NCBI GenBank assembly: GCA_900545215.1
Contig: UQXW01000005.1
Location: forward strand, 7,525-71,524
Length of the DNA: 64,000 bases
From: an uncultured Bacteroidota bacterium
GTDB taxonomy: Bacteria; Bacteroidota; Bacteroidia; Bacteroidales; P3
Reading direction: 5' to 3'
Shown here: positions 1-9,646 of the stretch, in pieces
Layout: each line of letters begins with the position of its first letter
Position numbering within the stretch: position 1 is the stretch's first letter
Notes under the pieces: generated by a model
What the model was told of the DNA's origin: nothing
The model's input: the letters and a program-made list of their open reading frames with translations, nothing else
The model's database searches: none
Made by a program: the position numbers and the translations under genes

Positions 1-1470
1 AAAGCGAATAACTATGTTGTGGTGAAGAAAGTGCAGGGAGAACCAGCCTCTGTCGAGAAAGTGGAAAAACCGCCTATCACTCCGATACAAATCAACCGTG
101 ATGCAGAATCCTCTTTCTTCAAACAGATAAAGGCAAGAAAGGTTACACCGATTCAAGCAGAGTTTCCGGACTACTCGAAAGCCATGAGCATTGAAAAAAC
201 CGATAACGGTACGGAAATTTTGTACGTGAAGAACAAAGATAATTCAAGATACAACCTTACGTTCCGTTATGCCGTCGGTACTTGGGAAAACAAATATCTT
301 CAGCTATTGGGCTATTATCAAAAGTATCTGCACACTCCTTTCCTTACACAGGAGCAAGTGCAGGAAAAGCTCTTCAATCTTGCAACCTCATTCAGGATAA
401 GTTCCAACGGAGAGGAAACATTGGTTACAATGGAAGGCTTGACGGATAACATGGTCGAGGCATTGGAAGTGGTGGACGATATTCTTACCAATCCTGTTTT
501 GGATACGGCGATAGTGGAAGACATAAAAAATCAGATTAAAAAGGACAGGCAAGATGCCAAGAGCAAACAAGCAAGTTGTTTTTCGGCACTTGGTTCATAC
601 GCTTTGTACGGAGAAAAAACTGCACATCGCACTTTGTTGAGTGATAAGGAAATCGATAAAATAACTGCCGTTGCTTTGTGTAATCAAATCAAGGATTTGA
701 AATCATACAAGGAGCAGATAAGATACTACGGAGACTTGTCTGAGGACGCATTGTCGAGTTGTTTGAAGCAAAATCACAAGATGGCGGATAAGGTTACCAA
801 GGTGGCAAAGGCGAAACCGAGCGAGAAACAAGCGACAAAGAAAAACGAAGTCTTTTTTGTCGATTACCCCGCAAAGCAATCCTATTGCAGAATGTTCATC
901 GTCGGAGACAAATACAACGAAAGCGAAAGGGCTGTTGCAGCCATGTATAACGAGTACTTCGGAGGCAGTATGAACAGCATAGTCTTCCAAGAAATGAGGG
1001 AGAAACGTTCTTTGGCTTATCAGGCCATGTCTCGCTATATCACGGGTAGCGATAAGAATGACCGCAATTATAATCTGGCTCATATCGCAACTCAAAACGA
1101 TAAGGTGATAGAAGCGTTTGATGCTTTCAATTCTTTGTTGGACAGCATGCCTGTCGCACAAGCCAATTTCGATTTGGCGAAACAATCCCTTCTAAGTTCG
1201 ATGCGAACTCAAAGAATACACAAACAGAATATCATTTCTTCATTCCTTAACGACCGTCGCTTTGAAAGAGCAAACAACAACCTGCAACAATTATATACTT
1301 CTTTGCAAGGAATAAACTTGGAGCAAATCCGACAGTTCAGTAAGGAGAAATTCCAAAAGCGTGGCAGGGTTTATGTCATTCTCGGAAGCAAAGAGCAGAT
1401 AGATATGGAGGCTTTGAAGAAGTTCGGTAAGGTTAAAGAATTGACTTTGGAAGAGATATTCGGCTATTAG
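1..1470 (+). CDS. M16 family (insulinase-like) metallopeptidase, C-terminal part
   Basis: Only the C-terminal portion is present. The frame is open to base 1 and reads an interdomain linker (YVVVKKVQGE, then KPPITPIQINRDAES), as found between the two halves of long M16 peptidases of Bacteroidota. The GTG at base 19 is therefore probably not the start. The visible half has the fold expected of the inactive C-terminal M16 domain: it lacks the zinc motif HxxEH and carries the MREKRSLAY segment, matching the conserved R...Y pair of that half. Family knowledge predicts a periplasmic or outer-membrane-associated peptidase that clamps unfolded peptides between two domains. The stop lies 15 bases before the next gene, in the same direction, so they may be cotranscribed. 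Confidence 0.82.
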   Translation, partial: KANNYVVVKKVQGEPASVEKVEKPPITPIQINRDAESSFFKQIKARKVTPIQAEFPDYSKAMSIEKTDNGTEILYVKNKDNSRYNLTFRYAVGTWENKYLQLLGYYQKYLHTPFLTQEQVQEKLFNLATSFRISSNGEETLVTMEGLTDNMVEALEVVDDILTNPVLDTAIVEDIKNQIKKDRQDAKSKQASCFSALGSYALYGEKTAHRTLLSDKEIDKITAVALCNQIKDLKSYKEQIRYYGDLSEDALSSCLKQNHKMADKVTKVAKAKPSEKQATKKNEVFFVDYPAKQSYCRMFIVGDKYNESERAVAAMYNEYFGGSMNSIVFQEMREKRSLAYQAMSRYITGSDKNDRNYNLAHIATQNDKVIEAFDAFNSLLDSMPVAQANFDLAKQSLLSSMRTQRIHKQNIISSFLNDRRFERANNNLQQLYTSLQGINLEQIRQFSKEKFQKRGRVYVILGSKEQIDMEALKKFGKVKELTLEEIFGY

Positions 1471-1485
1471 ACTTATTGCTGTCGT

Positions 1486-2049
1486 ATGGATTTGAAATCG
1501 CAGAAGAAGGAGCTCCGAAAAAAAATCAGGGAGCGAAAAAAGATTTTCCCTCGTGAGGAAAACCTTTCGCAAAGCAGGGGAATATTTTCATTCATAGAGG
1601 AAAGCCATTTGTTCAAGAATGCAAACACGGTATTGCTTTACTGGTCGATGGACGATGAGGTTTCGACGCACGATTTTATATTGAAGTGGTACGAAGCCAA
1701 AACCATATTGCTGCCTTGTGTCGTGGGCGATGATTTGGTGCTGAGACGCTTTGAAGGTCTCGACAGCATGGTTGCCGGCGAACAATTCGGAATAGCGGAA
1801 CCTGTGGGGGCTGTTTTCGATGATTATGCGAAGATAGATTTGATGATTATACCCGGGGTGGCGTTCGACTCTTCTTTTCACCGCATGGGCAGGGGCAGAG
1901 GTTTTTATGACAGGCTGCTTTCGCTTGCCGAAACAAAGAAGATGGGTATTTGTTTCGACTTTCAGTTGGTGGACGAAGTGCCTGTCGAGGATTTTGATGT
2001 GGCGATGGATTGTGTAGTGAGCAAAAACGGTTTCGTGAAACATGAGTAA
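1486..2049 (+). CDS. 5-formyltetrahydrofolate cyclo-ligase
   Basis: This 187-residue protein has the normal length for the family, which converts 5-formyl-THF to 5,10-methenyl-THF using ATP in the cytoplasm. The basic N-terminus (KSQKKELRKKIRERKK) suits ATP binding. The signature MGRGRGFYDR at residues 134-143 corresponds to the family G-R-G-x-G-[YF]-Y-D-R motif, and SMDDEVST near residue 54 matches the substrate-side region. Its last 8 bases overlap the start of lnt, so translation of the two is probably coupled. The pairing looks like a housekeeping operon, not a pathway. Confidence 0.93.
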   Translation: MDLKSQKKELRKKIRERKKIFPREENLSQSRGIFSFIEESHLFKNANTVLLYWSMDDEVSTHDFILKWYEAKTILLPCVVGDDLVLRRFEGLDSMVAGEQFGIAEPVGAVFDDYAKIDLMIIPGVAFDSSFHRMGRGRGFYDRLLSLAETKKMGICFDFQLVDEVPVEDFDVAMDCVVSKNGFVKHE

Positions 2050-3703
2050 GATAAAACTATTGGCGATTGCTCTTTTGTCGGGGGTGCTTTTGTCGCTTGC
2101 ATGGTGGGATATGCTGTCGGCTCCTCTCATGTTGGTTGCCTTTGTGCCTCTTTTATGTGTGGAGGACTTTATTTGCAGGCATGAAAAGGAGAGAATCTTT
2201 TCTTCATGGGCTGTTTTCCGATATTCTTTTCTGCCTTTCCTTTTGTGGAATCTGACAACGGTGTATTGGGTCGCTTATTCCACACCTTTGGCTATCGCTT
2301 TACCATTTGCACAAGCGGCTTTGATGGCTCTTGTCTTTCAAGCGGCACATTATTGCAGGAAACATTTCGCCCATGGCAGGCAAAGCGGACTTGCATTCTT
2401 CGCAATCTTCTTTTTGGCTTTTGAATTTCTGCATTTGCATTGGGACATCAATTTCCCGTGGCTTAACTTGGGTAACAGTTTTGCGAAGTTTCCTTACCTC
2501 ATACAGTGGTATGAATATACCGGAGTGGGAGGAGGAACGCTTTGGATTTGGCTTTGTAACATCTCTTTTTTTTGTTTGTCGCAACGCTTCTTCGATTCGG
2601 AAAAACGAAACGCCGAAAGAATTTCACGAAACGCCGTTTTGTTTTTTTCTTTCGCCGTTTTGATTTTGCCGATTGCCGTTTCGCTGATACGTTGGTTTAC
2701 ATACAGTCCGCAAACGACAGCGAAGACTGATGTCGTCATCGTTCAACCCAACCTCGACCCCTACGGAGAACAGTATGATTACTCTCCGCGTCAGGTTTGC
2801 GATATAATAATCGATTTGGCAAGCAAAAAGACTGATGAGAACACCGATTTCATTCTCTGTCCCGAGAGTTGCCTTCAAGATTATGCTTGGGAGGAGAATT
2901 TGGATGGCTCTCCGAGCATAGTCTATCTGCGAAATTTCGAGAACAAATACCCGAAAGCGGAAATCATATCGGGCATGTCGAGCCGCAGAATGCTGCCGGA
3001 AGGCGTTATGACCAAGGCGGCGAGGAAGCATCGCCATATCCCTAATCGTTATTACGAGAGTTGCAATATCGCAGTGAAGATAGACCGCGACACTGTGAAC
3101 CCTTGCAGCCAGCTTCGCCACAAAAGCGTGCTTACTCCTTTTGTCGAAAAAATGCCATTCAAATCCGTATTGGGTTTCTTGGGCGATTTGGCTTTGGATT
3201 TGGGCGGAACGGTCGGTACACTCGGCACGGATGAGGACTATATCGTCTTTTCCTCGAACGGAAAGCCGAAGACGGCAACGGCAATATGCTATGAATCCAC
3301 GGACGGCAGGTATATATCGCAACTTGTCGCAAAGGGAGCCGAACTGATATTCATTATAACGAACGATGGTTGGTGGAAGGATACGCCGGGGCATCGTCAG
3401 CATGCGGCCTTTGCCTCGTTGAGGGCGATAGAAAACAGAAGACCAATCGCAAGAAGTGCAAACACCGGCATTTCATGCTTCGTTTCTCCGCGTGGAGAGA
3501 GCAACCAACAAACCGAATATTGGAAAGAAGCGGTGATAAAGCAAACGATTTATCCGCAAAACGAGATAACATTTTACACGAAATACGGAGACTACATATA
3601 CAGAGCTGCCTCATTTCTGGCAATACTCTTTCTGTTGTTGAGCTTCGTTGTTTCGCATTTGAGAAAAGCAGAAGAAAAGAAACATCAAAACAAAAACATC
3701 TGA
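2042..3703 (+). CDS. lnt: Apolipoprotein N-acyltransferase
   Basis: The protein has 553 residues: an N-terminal set of hydrophobic helices (about 1-220) followed by a periplasmic carbon-nitrogen hydrolase domain (about 230-505) and a final membrane helix (about 520-540). It adds the third acyl chain to lipoproteins in the inner membrane. The catalytic triad can be placed: E275 in LCPESC, K361 in RHKSVLTPF, and C416 in AICYES. TNDGWW and the RAIENRRP/ARSANTGIS segments are also typical. Residues 187-200 (EKRNAERISRNAVL) are encoded by a copy of the dispersed palindromic repeat and lie in a loop before the last helix that precedes the hydrolase domain. They do not look like normal Lnt sequence. 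The frame is intact and all catalytic residues remain, so the protein is probably active. Confidence 0.95.
   Translation: MSKIKLLAIALLSGVLLSLAWWDMLSAPLMLVAFVPLLCVEDFICRHEKERIFSSWAVFRYSFLPFLLWNLTTVYWVAYSTPLAIALPFAQAALMALVFQAAHYCRKHFAHGRQSGLAFFAIFFLAFEFLHLHWDINFPWLNLGNSFAKFPYLIQWYEYTGVGGGTLWIWLCNISFFCLSQRFFDSEKRNAERISRNAVLFFSFAVLILPIAVSLIRWFTYSPQTTAKTDVVIVQPNLDPYGEQYDYSPRQVCDIIIDLASKKTDENTDFILCPESCLQDYAWEENLDGSPSIVYLRNFENKYPKAEIISGMSSRRMLPEGVMTKAARKHRHIPNRYYESCNIAVKIDRDTVNPCSQLRHKSVLTPFVEKMPFKSVLGFLGDLALDLGGTVGTLGTDEDYIVFSSNGKPKTATAICYESTDGRYISQLVAKGAELIFIITNDGWWKDTPGHRQHAAFASLRAIENRRPIARSANTGISCFVSPRGESNQQTEYWKEAVIKQTIYPQNEITFYTKYGDYIYRAASFLAILFLLLSFVVSHLRKAEEKKHQNKNI
2607..2687 (+). repeat. 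Dispersed palindromic repeat, copy 1 (inside lnt)
   Basis: The 16-base core AAACGCCGAAAGAATT is at 2608-2623 and is followed by GAAACGCCGTTTT at 2628-2640. Degenerate CGCCGTTTT and TGCCGTTTCG units follow to about 2687. The 34 bases from 2607 differ from the copy in sbcC (from 14047) at a single position. It is translated in frame as part of Lnt. Confidence 0.85.
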
Positions 3704-3704
3704 C

Positions 3705-5267
3705 ATGTTCAAGAAAGTACCTCACACTTACGTCATCATTTTTTCTCTGATAGTACTTGCCGCCGTTGCAACGTGGTTCGTACCCTCCGGGGAGTTCGCA
3801 AGAAAAAGCATAACCACTGAATCGGGCAAGACAATCAACCAAATCGTTCCCGGTTCTTATACTCACGTGGAGCAATCTCCACAGACATGGGAAATAATGT
3901 CCGCTTTCTTCAAGGGATTTCAGAAAGCCCCCGGCATAATAGCCTTTCTACTCATATTGGGCGGTGCTTTTTGGATTTTGAACGAGACAAAGGCGATAGA
4001 TATGGGCGTTCAGACATTTTTGAACAAGTCTGGTAAATTGGAAAGATACCGTTTGTTCAAAGCCATAGGAGTGAATAACCTGATAATAGTCTGCATAATG
4101 GTCATGTTCTCGCTATTCGGAGCCATATTCGGCATGAGCGAGGAGACGATAGCCTTTGTGGTCATCTTCGTTCCTCTTGCAATATCCATGGGGTATGATT
4201 CCATAACAGGCGTATGCCTCTGCTTTTTGGCGGCAGGCTTGGGCTTTGCAGGCTGTGTGCTTAACCCTTTTACATTAGGCATAGCCCAAGACATAGCAGG
4301 CATAAAGATGTTCTCGGGAATAGAATACAGAGTGGTGATGTGGTTTATCATAACATTTATAGGCATAAGCTTTGTGTTGTGGTACGCAAACAGAGTGAAG
4401 AAGAACCCTACAAAGTCCATAATGTACGAAGAGGATAAATTTTGGAGAGACAATCAGGCGGCGGCAACGAAGATAGAAGCGGTGAAAGCCTCCAAAACAT
4501 GTTGGATTGCTTATTTCGCAACGTTGATTGTTCAAATCATATTCTGCATTACGACACAAAGCCCGGCTCTTATAATCACAACTGTTTTGTTTGCGGTTGT
4601 TTGTTGGTTCATGATAAAGAAATCCATGCAGATGTTCTCTTTGTCCGTATTGATTTTCACCATAGCTTACCTTGTCATAGGCGTTATGGCATTCGATTGG
4701 GGATTCGAGCAAATCGCAGCTTTGTTCTTTACCATGGCAATAGTCAGCGGAATGGTTTTGGGAAAGAATGCGAGCGATATAGCGAAGTTGTTCATAGCCG
4801 GAGCGAAGGATATGCTTTCTGCGGCTTTGGTCGTCGGCTTGGCTTCCGGCATAATAGTGATTTTGGAAGACGGAAGAATAATAGATACTTTCCTTAACTC
4901 GCTTGCGGCAAGCATATCCGGCAGCGGAAAAGTGGGGGCATTGAGCATAATGTACGGTTTCCAATCCGTGTTAAACGCAATCATCACTTCCGGAACGGCA
5001 AAGGCTGCAATGTTGATGCCGATGTTTTCAGAGATAGCGGGCATGAGCGGTATCTCTCTTCAATCCGCCGTAACGGCATTTCATATAGGAGACGGCTTTA
5101 CCAACCTCATAACTCCTACATCGGGAGTTTTGATAGCGGTTTTGGGGCTTGCAAGGATACCATACGCCAAATGGGTGAAATTCTCTTGGAAGTTCATTTG
5201 GGCAATGGTCGTTTTGGGGTGGTTATTGTTGATTCCGACGGTTACGATGAACCTACCTGATTTTTGA
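3705..5267 (+). CDS. YfcC/DcuC-family membrane carrier
   Basis: This 520-residue, highly hydrophobic protein has roughly a dozen membrane segments. The beginning, MFKKVPHTYVIIFSLIV, then TWFVPSGEFAR and a periplasmic stretch with PGSYTHVEQSPQTW, matches the YfcC family of the C4-dicarboxylate carrier/AbgT-like superfamily. Two re-entrant-like segments rich in small residues and NPFT/SGTAKAAML/TPTSGVL motifs are typical. Relatives have been proposed to move anionic organic acids or peptides, but the substrate cannot be read from sequence. The start is one base after the lnt stop, so it belongs to the same transcript as the cyclo-ligase and lnt. Confidence 0.85.
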   Translation: MFKKVPHTYVIIFSLIVLAAVATWFVPSGEFARKSITTESGKTINQIVPGSYTHVEQSPQTWEIMSAFFKGFQKAPGIIAFLLILGGAFWILNETKAIDMGVQTFLNKSGKLERYRLFKAIGVNNLIIVCIMVMFSLFGAIFGMSEETIAFVVIFVPLAISMGYDSITGVCLCFLAAGLGFAGCVLNPFTLGIAQDIAGIKMFSGIEYRVVMWFIITFIGISFVLWYANRVKKNPTKSIMYEEDKFWRDNQAAATKIEAVKASKTCWIAYFATLIVQIIFCITTQSPALIITTVLFAVVCWFMIKKSMQMFSLSVLIFTIAYLVIGVMAFDWGFEQIAALFFTMAIVSGMVLGKNASDIAKLFIAGAKDMLSAALVVGLASGIIVILEDGRIIDTFLNSLAASISGSGKVGALSIMYGFQSVLNAIITSGTAKAAMLMPMFSEIAGMSGISLQSAVTAFHIGDGFTNLITPTSGVLIAVLGLARIPYAKWVKFSWKFIWAMVVLGWLLLIPTVTMNLPDF

Positions 5268-5337
5268 AAAAGGCAGAAAGAATAAGTGGGAGGCTCGATT
5301 GAAGAAGAATTGGGGTGATTATCAAATTCGGAATAAG

Positions 5338-6078
5338 ATGATAAGAAAATATTTGTTGGTATTGTGTTGCTTGATTGCCTGCAAGGCTGCGTCGGCACAG
5401 GAAGTCGGAAAGAGAAGTTGCTTGTCGGAAGGAGCATATTCTTTCGGCTTTCGATTGGGATTGGAGAAACGCAGTGTGGAAAACGATATGTTGTTGACGA
5501 TTGCAGATATAGAAAAGTCCGAGCAGCTTAAATATGATTTGGCTTTAAGCGGTAGTTGGTTCGTCATGGATTATACCGCATTGAATTGCAAAATTGCTTA
5601 CGGTTTTTCGGATTCGGAGAATGTCATAGAAGCAAAGATTTTGGATTTGGTCATAGGTGCGGAGAATTACAGCACAAGCACAGCTTCATCTTCTTTTACG
5701 GTTGCGGCAGGTGTGAAGAATTTCATTCCGATAGGAAGTTCGGAAAGATTTTATGTGTTCAACGAAAGTAACGTTTCGTACTGTCATTACAGCAGTCTGA
5801 CAAGAGATGTTTACAATCGGGGCGATAAAATCCATAAGATACACCGAAAAGGGAATACGGTAAGCCTTGCACTTTCTCCCGGAGTGATGTATTTTCTTAC
5901 GAATAAGCTTGCTTTTGAGTTTGCTTTGAATCCTGTAATTCTTTCTTTCTCTCATGAGAATACATTGAAGGACGGAACGATAGAAGGTAGCGATACGAAT
6001 TTTTGCTTGGACTTGAAGATAAATCCTTTCAACCTCTATTTTGGTTTTTCTTTCTTTTTCGATAACCGTAACAAATAG
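5338..6078 (+). CDS. Putative outer membrane beta-barrel protein
   Basis: I place the start at the ATG at 5338 (247 residues) because it begins a clear signal peptide (MIRKYLLVLCCLIACKAASAQ). The longer frame from a TTG at 5299 would put 13 polar residues ahead of it. GGAATAAG directly precedes the ATG. The mature part alternates polar and hydrophobic residues and ends in aromatic-rich strands (LYFGFSFFFDNRNK), as expected for a small outer membrane barrel. I do not recognise a named family. The next gene, 9 bases downstream, is a surface lipoprotein, suggesting a small envelope operon. Confidence 0.6.
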   Translation: MIRKYLLVLCCLIACKAASAQEVGKRSCLSEGAYSFGFRLGLEKRSVENDMLLTIADIEKSEQLKYDLALSGSWFVMDYTALNCKIAYGFSDSENVIEAKILDLVIGAENYSTSTASSSFTVAAGVKNFIPIGSSERFYVFNESNVSYCHYSSLTRDVYNRGDKIHKIHRKGNTVSLALSPGVMYFLTNKLAFEFALNPVILSFSHENTLKDGTIEGSDTNFCLDLKINPFNLYFGFSFFFDNRNK

Positions 6079-6087
6079 CCTGCAATC

Positions 6088-7314
6088 ATGAAGAAGTACT
6101 TGTATTTTGTTTTGAGCGTTCTGTTTTTTGCTTCCTGCATAGAAGACGATTACTATAAGCAATCGGATAATTGTAACATCACAGCATTTGAAATAGAGGG
6201 GCAACTCGCTTGCAATATGGAAGACAGAGACGGCGTGGGTTATATATCGGTTCAAATGCCTGTGGATTATGATTTGAGTAATTTGAGAGTGCTGAGAGCG
6301 GAACTGAGTCCGCTTGCCCGATTTGAAAGAGATGTTTTTTTGATAAGAGATTTTTCCGAGACGGTTACGGCGAAGGTCGTTGCAGAGGACGGTAAGAACA
6401 ATAAAATATGGTATATAGAAGTATCGAAAGCTCAAAGCAACAAACAACTTGCGTATTCCGACATGAAGCAATGGTCAATAGCAACGGAAGAAGACGGAAC
6501 CGTCATAAGCATAGGCGGAAAGTATGCTTACTTTCCGGGAGAACAAGGTAAGTATTCGCCTTGGCAGCATGCGGCAAGAGCGAACAAACTCAACGGTTTT
6601 TTCTCCGTCAACCCTCAACCTTCTAATGAAAACAGCGAATATGCGAGAATGGAAACCAAGGCTTACCCTGCCGGCAACATGGTGAACTCCGGCATAGTTA
6701 CAGGGGCTTTGTTTACAGGTAAGTTTTGCTTTGATTCCAGACACCTGCCTGTCGTGGGCAGCGATCCCAATCCTCGAAAACTTGTAAACCTCGGTGTGAG
6801 ATTCGAATACAGACCTACGGCGGTGCGGTTTAAGATGAGGTATTTCCCGGGTGCTGTTATGAAAGACGGTAAGGGTAAGGTGATTTATGAAAACGACAAG
6901 GAAAATCGTCCGCACAGGGATTCGTGCGACATATACTTCCTTTTGCAAAACAGAGATGAAGACCCTGATGTGTTTTACAGAGTTGCAACGGCGTGGATGA
7001 GGATAGGGGATACAGTGGGTGCCGATGGGTTCGTATCCATGACCATACCATTTATATATGGAGAGCCTGACGTTTCGATTATTGCGGAGAAACCGTACAT
7101 GGGAATAGGCGGTGTCAGAGGTGAAGTTAGCTTTTATCGCTTTACTTACAACGGAACGGATTACGATAAGCGGCTTATGCAGGACAAATATGCACCTTCG
7201 ACAATGAATCCCGACCATATAATAGGTTTGTTCAGTGCAAGTGCTTACGGAGACTTGTTTTGGGGTGCTCCGGGTTCGACTTTGGACATAAAAGACGTGG
7301 AATTGGTGTATTGA
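6088..7314 (+). CDS. Lipoprotein with PCMD-type C-terminal domain
   Basis: The protein has 408 residues. The N-terminus MKKYLYFVLSVLFFASC is a lipoprotein signal with the acylated cysteine at about residue 17. A short immunoglobulin-like N-terminal region (about 30-115) is followed by a domain from about residue 130 that resembles the putative carbohydrate metabolism domain (PCMD) of Bacteroidota. Supporting stretches are FTGKFCFDS, RKLVNLGVRFEYRPTAVRFK and YMGIGGVRGEVSFYRF. These proteins sit at the cell surface, often near polysaccharide-use genes, but no glycan-degrading enzyme is adjacent here, so the ligand is unknown. It is probably cotranscribed with the barrel protein upstream. Confidence 0.75.
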   Translation: MKKYLYFVLSVLFFASCIEDDYYKQSDNCNITAFEIEGQLACNMEDRDGVGYISVQMPVDYDLSNLRVLRAELSPLARFERDVFLIRDFSETVTAKVVAEDGKNNKIWYIEVSKAQSNKQLAYSDMKQWSIATEEDGTVISIGGKYAYFPGEQGKYSPWQHAARANKLNGFFSVNPQPSNENSEYARMETKAYPAGNMVNSGIVTGALFTGKFCFDSRHLPVVGSDPNPRKLVNLGVRFEYRPTAVRFKMRYFPGAVMKDGKGKVIYENDKENRPHRDSCDIYFLLQNRDEDPDVFYRVATAWMRIGDTVGADGFVSMTIPFIYGEPDVSIIAEKPYMGIGGVRGEVSFYRFTYNGTDYDKRLMQDKYAPSTMNPDHIIGLFSASAYGDLFWGAPGSTLDIKDVELVY

Positions 7315-7346
7315 TACGATATTTTGCAAATGCGTATCGGTACTTC

Positions 7347-7376
7347 TTTGTGCTATTCGTTTTTTTCGTATATTTG
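7347..7376 (+). promoter_or_regulatory. Bacteroidota-type promoter
   Basis: TTTG at 7347-7350 is followed after 18 bases by TATATTTG at 7369-7376. This fits the -33/-7 consensus TTTG...TAnnTTTG. It lies about 50 bases before the fibronectin-III protein, which therefore likely has its own transcript. Confidence 0.65.
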
Positions 7377-7427
7377 CACCTGCGTATTCGGATGATACAA
7401 AGCTGACACATAAAAACAAATGAAGAG

Positions 7428-8927
7428 ATGAAGAGATATTTACCACTATTGGTTGTGATGTTTGCCTTTTGCACTGGTGTATTTGGGCAGAATCCGACGA
7501 TTACAATGGACAGTACGGTTAATGTTACGGCATTGGGTGCCAAGTTGTGGGGTACTCTTGTCAGTAAAGGTAATTGGTCTGTTAACGGAAAAGGCTTTGT
7601 GTATTCCACAAACCCGCTCCCTACCAAAGAGAACGGAACTATGAAAGCCGTTTCGGGCAATAATATTGGCAAATTCTATACAAGCGTTACCAATCTCGTC
7701 CCTTCCACGACTTATTATGTGAGATCATACGTCAAAAAAGGCACGGGAACGAACGCAGATACTGTTTATTCTTCCAATGTCGTGAGTTTCCAGACGCTTC
7801 CCGTCGTTCCGCCGACTCTGACCACTCCTTTGGTTTCGGAAATCGGTCTTACGGAAGCGACTTTCACTGGCGAGATAACAGATAAAGGAGATGCAACATT
7901 GCAAATGGATAAAGGCTTTTGTTACGGGCTCAATCAAAATCCCACATACTATGACACAAAGGTCAAAGTCGGCGGAAGTGCATCGCCTTTGCCTTATACC
8001 ATGACGAAAAACGTTGAAAACCTTTTGTCGGGAGCAACATATTACGTACGCTCTTACGCTGTCGTGAAATATGGAACGACTTACGATACCGTCTATTCCA
8101 ATCAGGTCAGTTTCATGACCCAACATGCTTGCGGAAATCCTCCTTACGGAGTTACGATATCGGAGATAGATGTATCCGAGGCAAGGATAAATTTCGAGAA
8201 AGCTTTGGGACAGGCTCATTGGGAGGTTGATTATGGTTTCGCAGGACATACTGCGGGAGAGGGAACTTTGGTTAGGACAGACGATACAACGATTTTGATT
8301 AGTAATTTGGAGGGAGGTCGTTCTTATTCGGTCTTTGTTCGAGCGGTGTGTGGTAATTTGTATAGCGAATGGTCGGATATAAGGACGTTTACGACCATTG
8401 CGCCGCCATGTGCTGCTGTAAGCGGAATACATACAAGCGAAACAGGTTATTCTTCCGCCAAAATAGAATGGACACCCGGCAGCATGAGCCAAACGGTTTG
8501 GGAAGTGGCGTTTGCGAAAGCAAACGAGACGTTGTCGGAATCGGGAGTGATGATAGAGGGAAGCCCGATGTTTTCTCCGATAGGCTTAACGCCGCAAACG
8601 GAATACAAATTGAAGATAAGGGCAGTGTGTGGCGAATTTATGAGCGAGTGGAGCGATGAATTTACTTTCAATACCATACAACAGGGATTGGAAGAGGTGG
8701 ATATGAAGTCCATAAACATATATCCGAATCCGACAATAGGAACAGTAAAGTTCGAGAATAACGGTCTGAAAGTTCGCAATATCGAAATCAGCGACGCTTA
8801 CGGAAGAGTGATATACAGAAACAATGAACTACCTCTTTCATTCGATTTCAAAGATAGAAAAGGCGTATTCTTCATTCTAATGGAGACGGAAACAGGACAG
8901 CAGATAGAAAAAATCATAGTACAGTAA
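7428..8927 (+). CDS. Secreted fibronectin type III protein with T9SS sorting domain
   Basis: The protein has 499 residues. A signal peptide (MKRYLPLLVVMFAFCTGVFGQ) is followed by about four beta-sandwich repeats. Two are of the TYYVRSYV(K) type (about 25-235), and two fibronectin-III-like modules have the pattern SEWSDxxTF (about 240-330 and 335-425). The last 75 residues begin INIYPNPTIGTVKFEN and contain DAYGRVIYR and KIIVQ, the pattern of a type A C-terminal sorting domain. Family knowledge predicts export through the type IX system and attachment to the cell surface. No catalytic domain is visible, so a binding or adhesive role is inferred. Confidence 0.82.
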   Translation: MKRYLPLLVVMFAFCTGVFGQNPTITMDSTVNVTALGAKLWGTLVSKGNWSVNGKGFVYSTNPLPTKENGTMKAVSGNNIGKFYTSVTNLVPSTTYYVRSYVKKGTGTNADTVYSSNVVSFQTLPVVPPTLTTPLVSEIGLTEATFTGEITDKGDATLQMDKGFCYGLNQNPTYYDTKVKVGGSASPLPYTMTKNVENLLSGATYYVRSYAVVKYGTTYDTVYSNQVSFMTQHACGNPPYGVTISEIDVSEARINFEKALGQAHWEVDYGFAGHTAGEGTLVRTDDTTILISNLEGGRSYSVFVRAVCGNLYSEWSDIRTFTTIAPPCAAVSGIHTSETGYSSAKIEWTPGSMSQTVWEVAFAKANETLSESGVMIEGSPMFSPIGLTPQTEYKLKIRAVCGEFMSEWSDEFTFNTIQQGLEEVDMKSINIYPNPTIGTVKFENNGLKVRNIEISDAYGRVIYRNNELPLSFDFKDRKGVFFILMETETGQQIEKIIVQ

Positions 8928-8943
8928 CAAAAAATTTTATCAG

Positions 8944-9639
8944 ATGTTAGCAGACATACTTTTGCAAGTACAGCAAGCCGGTGCAGAGGTGGCGACTCAA
9001 GCGGCGGAAACGACAGCCAAATTGAACGTATTCTCTTTGGCGGTAAAGGGAGGTTGGATAATGATTGTCCTTGCCATCGTATCGATAGTTGCAGTGTATA
9101 TCTTCGTTGAAAGATACCTTGCCTTGAATAAGGCACTCAAAGAGGACGGGAACTTCATGGATAACGTCAAAGACTGCATACACAAAGGCGATTTGCAAGG
9201 AGCCAAAAGATTAACGGACAATAACGACAGTCCGATAGGCAGAATGATAGGTAAAGGATTGTCAAGATTGGGCAGACCTTTGAATGATATTAACCAAGCA
9301 ATAGAAAATGTCGGTAAATTGGAGGTCGCAAGGTTGGAAAACGGCGTTTCCATGGTCGGAACCATAGCAGCGTTGGGACCATCGCTCGGTTTCTTGGGAA
9401 CGGTTACCGGTATGGTGAAAGCCTTCTTCGATATGAGTACGGCAGGAAACAACATCGACATACAACTTCTTTCAAGCGGTATATACGAAGCAATGGTTAC
9501 CACCGTCGGAGGCTTGATTGTCGGAATTATTGCTAATTTCCTTTATAGCATATTGGTCGGAAAGATAAATAAGATAGTGTTTATGTTGGAGGCAAGGACG
9601 ATGGAGTTCATGGACTTGCTGCACGAACCTGCCCAATAG
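8944..9639 (+). CDS. exbB: MotA/TolQ/ExbB proton channel family protein
   Basis: The protein has 231 residues. It has a long N-terminal segment, a membrane helix at about 35-60 (GGWIMIVLAIVSIVAVYIFVE), and two more helices at about 135-165 (GTIAALGPSLGFLGTVTGMVKAF) and 175-205. The middle segment matches the conserved ExbB/TolQ channel region. With the next two genes it forms the proton-driven motor that energises TonB-dependent outer membrane receptors, of which one lies further right in the window. Confidence 0.92.
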   Translation: MLADILLQVQQAGAEVATQAAETTAKLNVFSLAVKGGWIMIVLAIVSIVAVYIFVERYLALNKALKEDGNFMDNVKDCIHKGDLQGAKRLTDNNDSPIGRMIGKGLSRLGRPLNDINQAIENVGKLEVARLENGVSMVGTIAALGPSLGFLGTVTGMVKAFFDMSTAGNNIDIQLLSSGIYEAMVTTVGGLIVGIIANFLYSILVGKINKIVFMLEARTMEFMDLLHEPAQ

Positions 9640-9646
9640 AGATTTT

